Of a stretch of 64,000 bases of DNA, positions 1-10,059 are shown piece after piece. The first letter of the stretch is position 1; every line of letters begins with the position of its first letter. The DNA is from Areca catechu (lineage: Eukaryota > Streptophyta > Magnoliopsida > Arecales > Arecaceae), in NCBI GenBank assembly GCA_021397845.1, contig CM038044.1, positions 40,162,354-40,226,353 of the forward strand. The letters run 5' to 3'. The notes below the pieces were generated by a model that did not search any database, had not been told where the DNA came from, and saw only the letters and a list, made by a program, of their open reading frames with translations. The position numbers and the translations under genes were made by a program.

Positions 1-61
1 TCTCTCCCCAAGCATTGATCTGTCAGCTTGTCCGAACCCAAGGATGGTTGAAGTGGGTGAT

Positions 62-612
62 GGACTTTCAGAAATGGGCTGCCCTAGAGCCTCTGCCGAC
101 CGAAGTCGGACTTTCAAAAGTGGGCTGCCCTAGAGCCTCTACCGACCATAATTGAACTTTCGGAAGTGGGCTACCCTAGAGCCTCTGCTGACCAGGGTCG
201 GACTTTCGAAAGTGGGCTGTCCTAGAGCCTTTACCGACCATAATTGAACTTTCGAAAGTGGGCTACCCTAGAGCCTCTGCCGACCAGGGTCGGACTTTCG
301 AAAGTGGGCTGGGGGTCGGACTTTCGGAAGTGGGCTACCCTAGAGCCTCTGCCGATCGGGGTCAGACTTTCGAAAGTGGGTTGCCCTAGAGCATCTACCG
401 ACCGGGGTTGGACTTTCGAAAGTAGGCTGCCCTAGAGCCTCTACCGACCAAGGTCGGACTTTCGGAAGTGGGCTGCCCTAGAGCCTCTACTGATCGGGGT
501 CGGACTTTCGAAAGTGGGCTGCCCTAGAGCCTCTGCTGACCGGGGTTGGACTTTCGGAAGTGGGCTATCCTAGAGCCTCTGCTGACCGGGGTCAGACTTT
601 CGGAAGTGGACT
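62..612 (-). repeat. 46-bp tandem array in the 3' region of Gypsy-A
   Basis: About twelve units with a 46-bp period. The phase marker GACTTTCG recurs at 201, 293, 365, 411 and so on, and one unit near 301-318 is truncated. Each unit contains a near-palindrome CTTTCGAAAG and a short CCGAC/GTCGG inverted repeat. It follows integrase on the element's own strand, the place where Tat-lineage elements are known to carry variable tandem repeats. The same unit forms the array in Gypsy-B. Open frames across it only reflect the repeat. Confidence 0.95.
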
Positions 613-740
613 ACAACTAGAATAAGTTGTGAACTTTATTGATAATATTTGCGAAGGATGTCTACATTTCACGGGCATGCTATTTTCCGACCGTCCAAAT
701 GTTCGAGTCGGTAGGTTCCGACTCGAATCACCTCAACGAC

Positions 741-1865
741 TCAATAGGGTCCTTCCCAGTTAGGGAAGAGTTTTTCTTGCTCGGTCGGCCTCAAAATCTC
801 TGTCCTTCGCAAAACCAGATCTTTGACCTGGAAGGTTCGTACTTTGACCCGTTTGTTGTAATATCTGGCCATTTTCTGATGGTAGGCCACCATCTTTAAG
901 CTTGTCCAAAGCCTGGTTTCTTCAAGAAAGTCTAAGTCAGCCCTCCGTTGCTCTGAGTTGGTTGGCTCAACGAAGTGATCAATCCATAGGGATTGTAGAG
1001 AGACTTCCATGGGGATGACTGCCTCACTTCCGTAGGTCAGGTTGAATGGAGTCTCCCCAGTCATCGTTCAGGCAATAGTCCGATATGCCCAGAGCACTGA
1101 ATGAAGCTCTTCTATCCAAAACCCTTTGGCTTCATTTAGCCGAGTCTTCAGTCCATGCAGGATTGTCCAATTGGTGACCTCAACCTCTCCATTGGACTGA
1201 GGGTGGCCGACCGACGTAAGCCGATGGGCAATGTGATATTGTTGACAGAAGTCCCGAAACTTAGAGTTGTCAAACTGTCTTCCATTATCAGTAATGATCA
1301 TTTATGGAATGTCGAATCAAAAGATAATGCCATTCTGGATGAAGTTCTCCACCTTGTCTTCCGTTATTTACACCAGCAGTTCAGCCTCCACCTATTTGGT
1401 GAAGTAGTCGATGGCCACAAGGAAAGATTTTTATTGTCCGAACGCTGGAGGAAAGGGTCCTAGGATATCCATGCCCCATTGTGCAAATGGCCAAGGTGCT
1501 GTAAATGGGGTCAGTTGGTTGGCGGGCCTCCTTTGGATATTAGAGTAACTTTGACATGCGTCGCACTTCCGAACGAAGTCTGATGCATCCTTTTGAATTG
1601 TAGGCCAATAGTATCCCTGCCAGATGACTTTATAAGCCAGGGATCTCCCTTCGAGGTGGTCACCGCAGATGCCTTCATGTACCTCTCTGAGTGCATAGTC
1701 CATGTCGATTGGCCCCAAACACTTTAGAAGAGGCTGTGAGAAAGACCGCTTGTAGAGGACGCCATCAAGGATGACATACTTAGAGGCTGTCCAGCGCATG
1801 TGCTTAGCTTCGGTCGGATCATCCGGAAGAGCCCCTTTGACCAGGAATGTAAGGATTGGGTCCAT
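741..1865 (-). pseudogene. Gypsy-A integrase (decayed)
   Basis: Integrase inserts the cDNA copy into the genome. The HHCC zinc-binding region is visible near 1690-1540 (HEGICGDH followed by CDACQ). The catalytic core starts at FAQWGMDILGPF (first Asp) near 1465, continues with TDNGRQFDN (second Asp) near 1295, and has NGEVEVTN with the catalytic Glu near 1180. A C-terminal part with TPFNLTYGSEAVIP follows (1064-741). The frame is broken into at least three pieces (1865-1431, 1301-1068, 1064-741) by stops. This is a remnant with the three catalytic acids still readable. Confidence 0.9.
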
Positions 1866-1918
1866 CTATGAGGTTTCCTGCTCAACTTGGTAGACCTCAG
1901 GCGGCTCTTCGGCAATAC

Positions 1919-2465
1919 TTAGGTACCGCAGGTGCTCCGCAAAGGTTCAGCCAGAGGTGCTGATGGTAGTGGTGGCCAATCATGATAGAGCATCCACCCG
2001 AGAGTTCTGCAGTCGAGGTATATGGAGAATTTCAAAGAATTTAGGCTGAGATACAAGGCTTTGTACCTTATCCAAATACTGGGCCAAGATCGAGTCCCTT
2101 GCTTTGAATTCACCTTTCACTTAATTGACCACCAACTGGGAGTCAGAGAAGGCTCGGACTCTGCCAATGCCTAACTCATTGGCTATCCTTAGGCCCGCAA
2201 GCAAGGCTTCATACTCCGCCAGGTTGTTCGACACTTGAAATGCAAAGTGTAAAGCATACTCCAGGCACTGCCCATTAGGGTCAGCCAGGATCAGTCCTGC
2301 CCCGCACCCCATAAGGTTGGACGCCCCATCCACATGAAGGGTCCAAGTAGGTTCTGTCTCTTCCACGGGATCAGTCTCAAGCGCTTCAGCTGCTGATGAG
2401 GCCACTTTTGGCCTCCAGGTGTACTCCGTAATGAAATCAGTGATTACCTGAGTCTTCAAAGTCAA
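1919..2465 (-). pseudogene. Gypsy-A second (archaeal-type) RNase H
   Basis: The frame holds HVDGASN, GAGLILADP, NNLAEYEALLAGL and SDSQLVVN, the pattern of an archaeal-type RNase H with acidic residues at D (HVDG), E (AEYEAL) and D (SDSQ). An extra RNase H between the normal one and integrase is a known hallmark of the Tat lineage. The open stretch ends at a TAA-type stop near 2121. The linker to integrase continues in another broken frame to about 1919. It would degrade RNA in RNA-DNA hybrids. The exact role of the second copy is not clear from sequence. Confidence 0.85.
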
Positions 2466-2469
2466 TTGG

Positions 2470-3640
2470 GATTGGAAGGAGATGTCAAATTCACCTAGCT
2501 TGATGGCCCACTTGGCGAGCCGACCAGAGGTGTCAGGACTTCAAAGGATCGCCTTAAGGGGCTGATCAGTCAGCACGGCGATCGGGTGCTCCTGGAAGTA
2601 GGGTCGAAGGTGTTTTACCGCTATGACCAAAGAATAGACCAGCTTTTGTACTTTAGGGTACCTCGTTTCAGCATCATGGAGGACCTTACTGATATAGTAA
2701 ACAGGTTTCTACTGGCCATCCTCCCCTACCTGCACGAGGACAGAACTGACCACCTCTTCCGACACCGACAGGTATAAGTACAACGCTTCTCTCTCCGTTG
2801 GTTTGGCCAACAGCAGAGGGTTCTTCAGATAATCCTTAAGGGCTTCGAAGGCTGACCGACACTCGTTGATCCAATGGCTGAGGGAAGCTATATGGCTTGT
2901 GAGCTCCTGGACTTGCTTCTTCCTGGTTGGATGCGCCATGTCGATGATAGCTTTAATTTTGTTGGGGTTGACTTCGATCCCCCTTTGAGTGACCAAGAAA
3001 CCAAGGAACTTGCCGAAGGTCACCCCAAATATGCACTTGGTAGGGTTTAGCTTCATCCGATGACATCTCAGTGCATCAAAGGATTCCCGCAAGTCCTTGA
3101 TGTGGTCGGCCCTATGGAGGCTCTTGACAATCATATCATCAACGTACGCTTCCATATTCCTTCTAAGCTACCCTTCGAAGACCCGGTTGATCAGCCTTTG
3201 GAAAGTGGCACCCGCGTTCTTCAAGCCAAAGGGCATCATCTTGTAGCAATACAGGCCTTTGTCTATAACAAAGGCCATCTTCTCTTCGTCTTCAGGGTGC
3301 ATCCTGATCTGGTTGTACCCGGAGAAGGCATCCATGAAGCTTAAAAGCTGATGGCCTGCCATGGCATCACTAGCTGATCAATTTTTGGCAGGGAGAAGCT
3401 GTCCTTCAGACAAGCCTTGTTGAGGTCGATGTAGTCCACACAGATCCTCCACTTCCTGGTAGCCTTCTTCACCATGACAACATTTGACAGCCACTCGAGG
3501 TAACGGGCCTCCCTAATGAAGCCAGCATCAGATAGCTTCTTTGCTTCTTCTTCAATGGCCCTTTATCTTTCGGTGACAAAGCTCCTCTTTTTCTGCCGGA
3601 CGGGTCTATAGGTCGGATCCACCCTAAGCTGGTGAGTGAT
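2470..3640 (-). pseudogene. Gypsy-A reverse transcriptase and RNase H (decayed)
   Basis: The reverse transcriptase fingers and palm are seen from about 3600 (GFIREA, LEWLSNVVMVKK, WRICVDYIDLNKAC) to FMDAFSGYNQIRMHPEDE (3362-3270), MMPFGLKNAGATFQRL, then EAYVDDMIVKS at about 3150 with the catalytic YVDD intact. The connection and RNase H follow to about 2470, with VVSSVLVQ and TDQPLKAIL. Stops split it near 3165, 2710 and 2540. It converts element RNA to cDNA in the related active family. This copy is dead. Confidence 0.9.
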
Positions 3641-4078
3641 GACATCCGATGGAATGCTGGGCATGTCAGACACTAACCAAGTAAAGATATCAGCATTGCT
3701 CCTCAGGAAGCTAATCAGCTCCAGTCTGGGTTATTTATCGAGTGTGCTCCCAATTTGGAGGACCTTAGTGGGGTCATCCTCCTTAATGGAAACAAATACG
3801 ATCTTCTTGATAGGCTGACCACAGTCGTCAGCCTCGACCCTAGGGTCAAGTTGGTCAAGAGTGGGGCATCCTTCCAATTATTTGTCATGAATAGCTAAGC
3901 ATTGTCTAGCCATTTTGCGGTCTCCCCTCATTTCTCTGACTCAATTACGAGTTGGAAACTTCACCAGCAAATGGTAAGTGGATACGATGGCCCAGAACTT
4001 GTTGAGGGCCGGTCGACCCAAAATGGTATTATACACCGAGGTCGTACGTACGACCATGAAGTTGATGGGGAAAGTCCT

Positions 4079-4640
4079 CTAGTACGGCTCCGTCCCGATG
4101 GTCACGGGCAGCGTTATTTCTCTTTCAACCCCAATAGAGTTTCTTCCAAAGCCAGTCAACGATATTAGGGATTCTCGCAGTCTTGACCTAGATAAATTTA
4201 TTTGGACAAAGGCATCATACAGTAAAATTTTTGCACAACTTCCATTATCAATGAGGATGCACTTTACATCATAGTTGGCAATAATTGCCAACACAACTAC
4301 AGAGTTGTCCCCATAAAGGCGAGGCTTGAAGAGGTCTTCGTCATAGAAACTGATTACATTGGAACCCTTGGGTCTCTTCATGTCCCAGTCCCCTTCGTGC
4401 CCCCATTCGGACCACCGATGCAGCATACCAATGCCCCCATCAGTCGGGCGCTGGTTGGGAAGCTCTGCCTCCTCTAGAGGGTCTCTTGCAGTCGAAGTCT
4501 CAGTCCGATCCTGGCGAGGTCGGACGTACTTGTTCAGGTACCCTCTCTTGATGAGGTCTTCAATGGCGTCCTTCAACTGGAGGCACTCTTCGGTGTCGTG
4601 TTCGCGACCCTATAGAACCGGTAGTACTTGTTTTTATTTC
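4079..4640 (-). pseudogene. Gypsy-A zinc-knuckle end of gag and protease
   Basis: Near 4620-4550 the CCHC knuckle is eroded: its first Cys and His are lost and a frameshift lies before the HDTEEC part. The protease follows in frame with LIDNGSCAKILLYDAF near 4290-4240 (D-N-G replacing the usual D-S/T-G, a form common in this lineage) and LTGFGRNSIGVE (about 4150). The pepsin-type protease would mature the polyprotein. The frame ends in a stop at 4079. The remainder of the protease toward the reverse transcriptase (4078-3640) is readable only in pieces. Confidence 0.8.
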
Positions 4641-4837
4641 TAGAGGCAGAGGGGCCCCTCATTGGCCGAGGCCTTTGCAAGAAGGCCTCATTTTTTATTT
4701 CCATGAGGATTTTCTCCCTCGAAAGGGAGAGGGGCGCATAGGTCTCAAACCTCCTGGAGAAGTCCTTCGGCTTCGAACTTCTGCGTTGGGCTAACCGATT
4801 GCTATTGCTGGGGGGTCGGCCTCCCCTCCGCCTGGTG

Positions 4838-5505
4838 CTAGCTAGCCACTTGATCTTCTGCCAGGACGTATTTCTGCGCCCTGGCCTGTAGCTTAGTATA
4901 GCTTGTCGAAAACCTTTTGTCCAGGGAGAAGGTAAGCCTGGACGAGTGGAGGCCTCGCTTGAAGGCCAACATAGCTACCGCCTCATTCAAATCTGAGACT
5001 TCCATGGCCGTTGAGTTGAAACAGGCCATGTAGTCCCGAAGGGTCTCTCCCTCCTTTTGAAGCATGAGGAAGAGGTAGTCGGTGTTCCTTGGAGCCCGAC
5101 TGCATGTCCTGAAATGGGAAAGAAAAAGGCTCTCAAGTTGAGAAAAAGAGTGGATCATACCTAGTCGGATGGCAGTAAACCACATCCGGACGGACTTCTT
5201 CAGGGTTGTTGGGAAGGCAATGTAGTGAAGGGCATTAGAGGTGCCCTGCACCATCATGTGAGCCTTGTAGGTGCCCAGATGATCCAGTGGGTCGGTGGTG
5301 CCATCGCAGGGATCCACTTGGAGAATTTTAAAGTGACGAGGGATCGGTTCCCCCAAGATTGCCCCCCAACCTTCTGCCACTCAGCAATCTCAGCGATGCA
5401 CTCTTCCATGCACATAATTTTGCTACCATAGTCCCATGGATCTTCAATAGGACGTCGACCGTCATGGGGGACGGAGTCAACAAAGGAGGGAAAAGCCGAC
5501 CTCAC
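4838..5505 (-). pseudogene. Gypsy-A gag (capsid) fragment
   Basis: The open part 5380-4838 has PRHFKILQVDPCDGTTDPLDHL, then AHMMVQGTSNALHYIAFPTTLK, the MWFTAIRLGMIHSFSQLESLFLSHF core and LRDYMACFNSTAMEVSDLNEAVAM. This is the usual retrotransposon gag domain (Retrotrans_gag type). The upstream part (5505-5254, with DYGSKIMCMEE) is in a different frame, so a frameshift lies near 5380. Gag forms the virus-like particle. The homologous stretch in Gypsy-B is the place where Copia-1 inserted. Confidence 0.9.
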
Positions 5506-5919
5506 CCTTTTCCCGTCGGTGTAGGCCCCTAGAAAGCTTCAGCGCTCCGGAACAGTGTAGGATGGAGGCGGAGGAGATTCTGGCTGCTAACCTCCGCTGG
5601 CGATTGGTTGATGATTGATGCAAGACACCGCGGGCGGTTATGGCTGGTTGTGGACCGCCTCTTTGAGGTGCTGGACCGTGTTGGTAAGGGTGTCAATGCG
5701 ATTTAGCAGGGTCTGGAATTGTTGTAGTTCCAGAGTGATAGTGGGCTCGACGGCAGTGGTGTCATCTTCCCTGAGAGGTGCCTCAGACCCGTGCTAGGAA
5801 TGACTTCTCCTGGCGGAGGTATTATGAGTCCTTCCCCTCGCCATTGCCAAATATTGACAATTTCTCCTTTTAGAGTAGAGAGTAGAACGAAAGTTCAGGC
5901 CCTCCTTCTAGCACCAATC

Positions 5920-6670
5920 TGTTGCCGCTCTTCTCCTGGACCAGGCTCGGTTGGCTACGCTGGAGTGCTCCTCTCTCGGTTGACCTGCAGCAAAGTCCCC
6001 TAGGTGCCGGTAGTGTTCCGGTGGGGGACACTCCGATGCTTAAGTTAGCAAGAGTTTTAGGGCAACATAATGGAGAAATCAAAGAAGATAGCATACTGAG
6101 AGGGGAGAGTGCACTTAGCCTTCAGTGGAGGTCCCCCGGTCACCTTAAATAGGCTTGGAATGCTACCAAGTTTTGTTAAGAAACAAGCTGAAGAGTCCCG
6201 ATTTACCCCTAGGAGGATCAGAGTGGTGGCCAGGTGGTGCGGAGACGTGGCCACATTGCAGAGTCCGTTGTAGGCATGGAATGCCGCCAAATTCTGTTAG
6301 GGAACAAGCTAAAGAGTCCCGATTTACCCCTACGAGGATCAGAGTGGTGGCCAGGTGGCGTGGAGACATGGCCACATTGCAGAGTCCGTTGTGACAGAAT
6401 TCCTACACCAACTGGAAAGGGCTTCTAGAGCTTCCGAGTGGTTCCTAAGATGGAAATAAGTTGGTCATACTGAAAGGGGATATCTGTCGAGCCTTAAAGG
6501 GGAGGAGACCGGTCGGCCTCCTGGTGGAGTGGAGCGGCCTTCAGTGGGTGGGCCTTCAGTGGGTCGGCCTCCAGTGGGTTGGCCTTCGGACCTTTAGGAG
6601 AGGGGGCCAGCCTAACCAGGCAGAGGCCCATCTGCATCGGTCCAATCTAGAAAGAGCCGGTTGAGTGCAA
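5920..6670 (-). repeat. Gypsy-A 5' LTR
   Basis: On the minus strand the LTR ends at GCGGCAACA (5920 side), directly before a primer-binding region beginning GATTGGTGCTAGAAG. This matches the LTR end and primer-binding region of Gypsy-B. The outer end is placed near 6670 because the element-like sequence stops there; without the other LTR the exact edge is uncertain. The U5 half shares the TAACTTAAGCATCGGAGTGTC block with Gypsy-B, while U3 does not. A TATA-like TATTTAAG lies at 6151-6144. Confidence 0.7.
6150..6393 (-). repeat. 122-bp tandem duplication in the Gypsy-A LTR
   Basis: Two adjacent copies (6150-6271 and 6272-6393) start with AGGC(T/A)TGGAATGC and end with CAGAGTCCGTTGT. They lie just upstream of the TATA-like box, so an upstream U3 segment has been doubled. 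A few substitutions separate the copies. Near 6533-6585 a shorter 15-bp unit around GGCCTTCAGTGGGT is also repeated. Confidence 0.85.
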
Positions 6671-7271
6671 CACTCTCCATATATATACACATCCTGGTGG
6701 TAGGACATTGCAAATTGATTTTTCAATATTATGTATATAAGCTCTTCCAAGAAATGTGTATGTAAGGATAGTTAATGGTATTTCTTTCTCAATAAATAAT
6801 AACATTCTATTTTTAAACTTAATTCATAGACCAAACCAAACTCAGTCTATTTGTTTATATTATATACTAGTCCTGTAAATGTATCTTTAGGTATTAAAAG
6901 CTTTAACAGTTATCAAAAGTCCTCAATAAGATATTATAAATAACACATTTTTTTAAAAAAAATTATCACGACCCAAATTGGACTAACTGCATAGCAGTTT
7001 GAAAGTGATATGGGGTAAAGATGAGTACCGGCATGTAACCCCCTTATAAGGATAAGTATGAGAGATATCTAAGTAATTGGCAATGATTTTTCTAAAATTT
7101 GGAATATTATTGAACATCAATTTTAAATAATATTGTATTTAAAAAATCAATAACAATTATAATAAAAACTAAGAGATGCATGAGCCAGATGCTCTTTTTA
7201 ATACAATATAAATTAGCTTTCCCCCAAAAAGGTAAAATAGATTAGCCAACATTTCAATATATCCATCACTA
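6671..7271. other. AT-rich spacer without a recognisable gene
   Basis: About 600 bases between Gypsy-A and the inverted-repeat element. Frames are short and AT-rich. I see no coding motif, repeat array or RNA gene here. Confidence 0.6.
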
Positions 7272-7429
7272 CATATCTGATACATTAATTGCGTTTGGTG
7301 GATCACCAGGGAATCTTGAATGATAATCTAAATTACTTGCAAGATAGATTGCCACTAGATAGATTGCCAGTAATGCCGATTACTGTGTTTGGTATACACA
7401 GGTAATCTATCAATAAGATTGATTACTGT
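7272..7429. mobile_element. Left part of a DNA-transposon-like element split by Gypsy-B
   Basis: The stretch starts with ATTGCGTTTGGT and is full of the short words GATTACC/GGTAATC. The same words resume right after Gypsy-B at 38575 and continue to an end reading ACTAAACGTAACC near 39893, an imperfect inverted copy of the left end. TTA/TAA lies outside both ends. This fits a non-autonomous element of the PIF/Harbinger kind, but the superfamily is inference. Confidence 0.45.
7425..7429. repeat. Target-site duplication of Gypsy-B, left copy (ACTGT)
   Basis: ACTGT directly precedes the LTR start TGATGCACCC. An identical ACTGT follows the 3' LTR at 38575-38579. This fixes both ends of Gypsy-B. 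Confidence 0.92.
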
Positions 7430-8061
7430 TGATGCACCCATTCAGCTAGTCCCCGGTCAGACCGGCCCCCAGCGTCCGGTCGGCTGGTCCTCGGCGGAGT
7501 CCGACTCCCCGGTCGCTTTCCCAAAAAGCTGACCCGAGGGCTTTGAGAGTTGATAGGCCCCCCACCGCCCATGCGACGGCCCTTTTTATCATCACGGTCG
7601 ACTCCTGGGGAGCCAGTTGACCCACTGCTGAAGAGATCGCCCGAGGTTTCCAGGAACCTTTCCTCTCCGACAGTTCTGACATTTTGTTATAACAAACTCC
7701 AATGCATGGCCATTACTCTGACACACCTGGCACGCCGCCACCCAAGATCTCATCGCCACGCCTGTTCTCTTAGGGGCATATTCAGGTTTTTCCAGCCTGC
7801 TCCCCAACAGAATTTGGCAGCGCTCCATGCCTATAAAAGGTGCCCGGGGGACCTCCGTGAAGGGTAATATTCTTCTTCCCCATTGCATACTCTCCTTCCA
7901 AGCTTCCTCCTGTTCTGTTGCTCCAGCCCTCCTCTAACTTAAGCATCGGAGTGTCTCCCGCTCGAGCCCCTCCAGCGCCCAGGGACTTTTTGTAGGTTGG
8001 TCGGTCGAGGAGCTCTCCAGCGCGTCCACCAATCCTGGTCCTAGAGGAAACGGCGGTAACA
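7430..8061 (+). repeat. Gypsy-B 5' LTR (632 bp)
   Basis: Starts TGATGCACCC after the target duplication and ends CGGCGGTAACA before the primer-binding region. It matches the 3' LTR along its whole length. It contains a TATA box (7832-7839) and the conserved U5 block TAACTTAAGCATCGGAGTGTC near 7937. Confidence 0.95.
7832..7839 (+). promoter_or_regulatory. TATA box of the Gypsy-B LTR promoter
   Basis: TATAAAAG lies 401 bp into the LTR, and the 3' LTR has TATAAAAA at 38345-38352. The following GGGGGACCTCC is shared with the Gypsy-A LTR. Transcription probably starts about 30 bp downstream. Confidence 0.7.
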
Positions 8062-8081
8062 GATTGGTGCTAGAGGAAGGG
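8062..8081 (+). other. Gypsy-B primer-binding region
   Basis: GATTGGTGCTAGAGGAAGG immediately follows the LTR end. The same sequence sits at the equivalent place in Gypsy-A. The position is that of a tRNA primer-binding site, but I cannot name the tRNA with confidence. Confidence 0.6.
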
Positions 8082-8138
8082 GGCTGAATCTTCGTTGCAC
8101 TCTTTACTCTAAAAGGGGAGATAAACGGGAAGCATCCA

Positions 8139-8884
8139 GGTATGGCAAGAGAAAGAACTCAGAGCGTCTCCGCGAGGGGAGGACGCTCCCACCAAGGGCA
8201 CAGCACACCCCGCGCGGAGAGCAATATCGCCACCACCGTCGAGCCCACCATCACCCCTGGGCTGCAACAGTTCTAGATACTGGTGAATCGCATCGAGATG
8301 CTTACCTTGATGGTCCAACACTTCCAGGAGATGGCAGACCGCCAGCAGTAGCCATCGGTGGCTTCTTGTGTCAATCATCAGCCAGTCGCCAGCGTTAGCC
8401 AGCAATCGGAGGCACCTCCACCCCCGTCCCACGCAGTTCCAGAATCCTAGGAGTCCATGAGGACCTGCACCGAAGGAAAAAGGGCAAGGTCAGCCTCCCC
8501 CTCTTTCGCTAACTCTGCTCATCCCGACGGTCGGCGCCTTGCTACCGATCCGCACGATTATGGCAGCAAAATCATGCGCATGGAAGAGCGCATTACCGAG
8601 ATAGTTGAGCGGCAAAATGCTGAGGGAAGGCCGGTGCACGACACTCGCCCGCCTTTCTCCGTAGAGATTCTGGGGAAGACTATCCCCCGCCATTTCAAGA
8701 TCCCGCAGGTGGACCCCTACGACGGTACCACCGATCCCCTGGATCACCTGGGCGCCTACAAAGCCCACATGATGGTGTAGGGCGCGTCCGATGCCCTCCA
8801 CTGCATCCCTTCCCAGAGACCCTGAAGAAGGCCGCGCGGATGTGGTTCTCCACCATCCGCCCAGGTACGATTCATTCATTTTCC
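8139..8884 (+). pseudogene. Gypsy-B gag, N-terminal part
   Basis: The likely start is the ATG at 8139 (MARERTQS), about 80 bp after the LTR. One frame then runs, with stops, through MVQHFQEMADRQQ to DPHDYGSKIMRMEERITEI and PRHFKIPQVDPYDGTTDPLDHL (8457-8780). A TAG ends it at 8778-8780 and a frameshift follows. The capsid core is cut at the codons for HSFSQL by Copia-1 and resumes after 19883. It is homologous to Gypsy-A gag, which shows the uninterrupted order. Confidence 0.85.
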
Positions 8885-8889
8885 CAGCT
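8885..8889. repeat. Target-site duplication of Copia-1, left copy (CAGCT)
   Basis: CAGCT precedes the LTR start TGTTGGCTCC at 8890 and recurs at 19879-19883 after the 3' LTR. Gag coding sense resumes immediately after it. Confidence 0.93.
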
Positions 8890-9169
8890 TGTTGGCTCCA
8901 CCCAGTGATTTTGATGAATAACAAAATATTGAGTGCATATTGTATTCTAATGAGGATTTCAAGTTATGAGTTTTCAGGAAGAAAGTACCTCAAAATCTCA
9001 AAAACTTATGGTTTATGGCATGTAATGGCACGGAGCAATTCTTACGAATCCGAGCATCCTCTTCATTTAAAAAGGGCATCTAAATGCTTAAATATTATGT
9101 GTTTATATTTTCAAGAATTTTATTTATGTTTTCGAGGCATCTACACTTGAATCTGAGATTTTTCAGTCT

Positions 9170-9462
9170 CAAGTGTCGACACCTGGACAGTCAAGTGTCG
9201 ACACTTCAGCATTTGGCACAGATAAAAATCCATGGCACACCAAGTGTCGACACCTATATCCAAGTGTCGACACCAAGTGTCAACACTTAGGTTCCAAGTG
9301 TCGACTCAAGGCCTGACAATTTGAAAATACAGAACTTTGTAATATTGAGGATTTTTGTGTCAAGTGTCGACACCTGTGCATCAAGTGTCGACACTTGAAT
9401 GTTCAAGTGTCGACACCCAAAGATCATGTGTCGACACTTGACAGCCAAGTGTCGACACTTGT
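9170..9462. repeat. Palindrome array AAGTGTCGACACTT in the Copia-1 5' LTR
   Basis: About eleven copies of a 14-bp palindrome centred on GTCGAC, complete or with a decayed right arm (CACC, CTCA). They are irregularly spaced and recur in the 3' LTR (18729-19020) and after pol (15329-15411). Confidence 0.95.
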
Positions 9463-9921
9463 AGCCTGACAGCTCTAACGGATCTATTTTTCTAGCTTGC
9501 AGAACTTGCTTTTCAAGCTCCAAACGGCTATTTCCGAGGTACCAATGGTCACAAACCATTTTTTGGAAGGTTCTTGGTGTATTTAACCTTCACCAACCTC
9601 ATTTTAAAGAAAGAAAAGTGTATTGAAGTGCATTCAAGTCTACTCAAAAGCCAAAAAGCCAATATTCTCTCAATACTTCACATCAAAAGCCTCTTCTAGT
9701 TTGATTCCTTGAAAAGCCTAAAAGCTCATCCTTACTTCATTCCAAAAAGAGGCACTTTGAAGGAGATTCCAAGGAAGAGTGAAGACAAAGCATCCACTTG
9801 AGCTTCAAAGATTCCAATCTACTCTTGAAGAGAGTTTGTTGTAGTTTTAAATTGTATATCTGTTTTTATTATGATTTGACCTTGCTTTCAAGGGTGTCTT
9901 GAAAGTAGGTTATTGTGGTTT

Positions 9922-10059
9922 GTTGGTGAGCCAAAGGAATAAAACCAACTAGGGTTAACTTGTGAGCCCGAAGACAAAACAAGTGTTAAGGTTTGTTGGT
10001 AAGCCTAAGTGACAAAACCAACTTAGGTTTTGACTTGTGAGCCTTGTGAAAAACAAGTC
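9922..10059 (+). other. Four consecutive potential RNA hairpins in U5 of Copia-1
   Basis: Stems are GTTGGT/ACCAAC (9922-9927 with 9944-9949), ACTTGT/ACAAGT (9958-9963 with 9979-9984), GTTGGT/ACCAAC (9995-10000 with 10017-10022) and GACTTGT/ACAAGTC (10032-10038 with 10053-10059). Loops are 14-16 nt, begin (G/A)AGCC and end in A-rich sequence. They are conserved in the 3' LTR, where one C-to-T change keeps a G-U pair. No function is known to me. Confidence 0.65.

Larger units (their letters stand above)
1..6670 (-). mobile_element. Gypsy-A: Ty3/gypsy (Tat-type) LTR retrotransposon, partial
   Basis: Read on the minus strand, the order is 5' LTR (5920-6670), primer-binding region, gag, zinc knuckle, protease, reverse transcriptase, RNase H, a second archaeal-type RNase H, integrase, then a tandem array. 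The domain order and second RNase H are known features of the Tat lineage (Tat/Ogre/Retand). The 3' LTR and any target duplication lie beyond position 1. All reading frames carry stops or frameshifts, so this copy cannot make its proteins. The coding part is closely related to Gypsy-B, which lies in the opposite orientation, but the U3 part of the LTR is different. Confidence 0.9.

Noticed and set aside
244..435. Open frames across the 46-bp arrays (also 24487-24976 on the minus strand)
   Set aside because: They translate a 46-bp tandem repeat in successive frames. The periodic peptide is a by-product, not a gene.
62..612. CRISPR-like regular repeat
   Set aside because: The units are directly adjacent with no variable spacers, and the context is a plant retrotransposon.
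1..6670. Integrated plant pararetrovirus
   Set aside because: Integrase, LTRs and the Tat-type double RNase H are present, and no movement protein is seen. This is a retrotransposon.
9170..9462. CRISPR-like repeat with spacers in the Copia-1 LTR
   Set aside because: The motif is a palindrome with irregular short spacing, is copied in both LTRs and is in a eukaryotic element.
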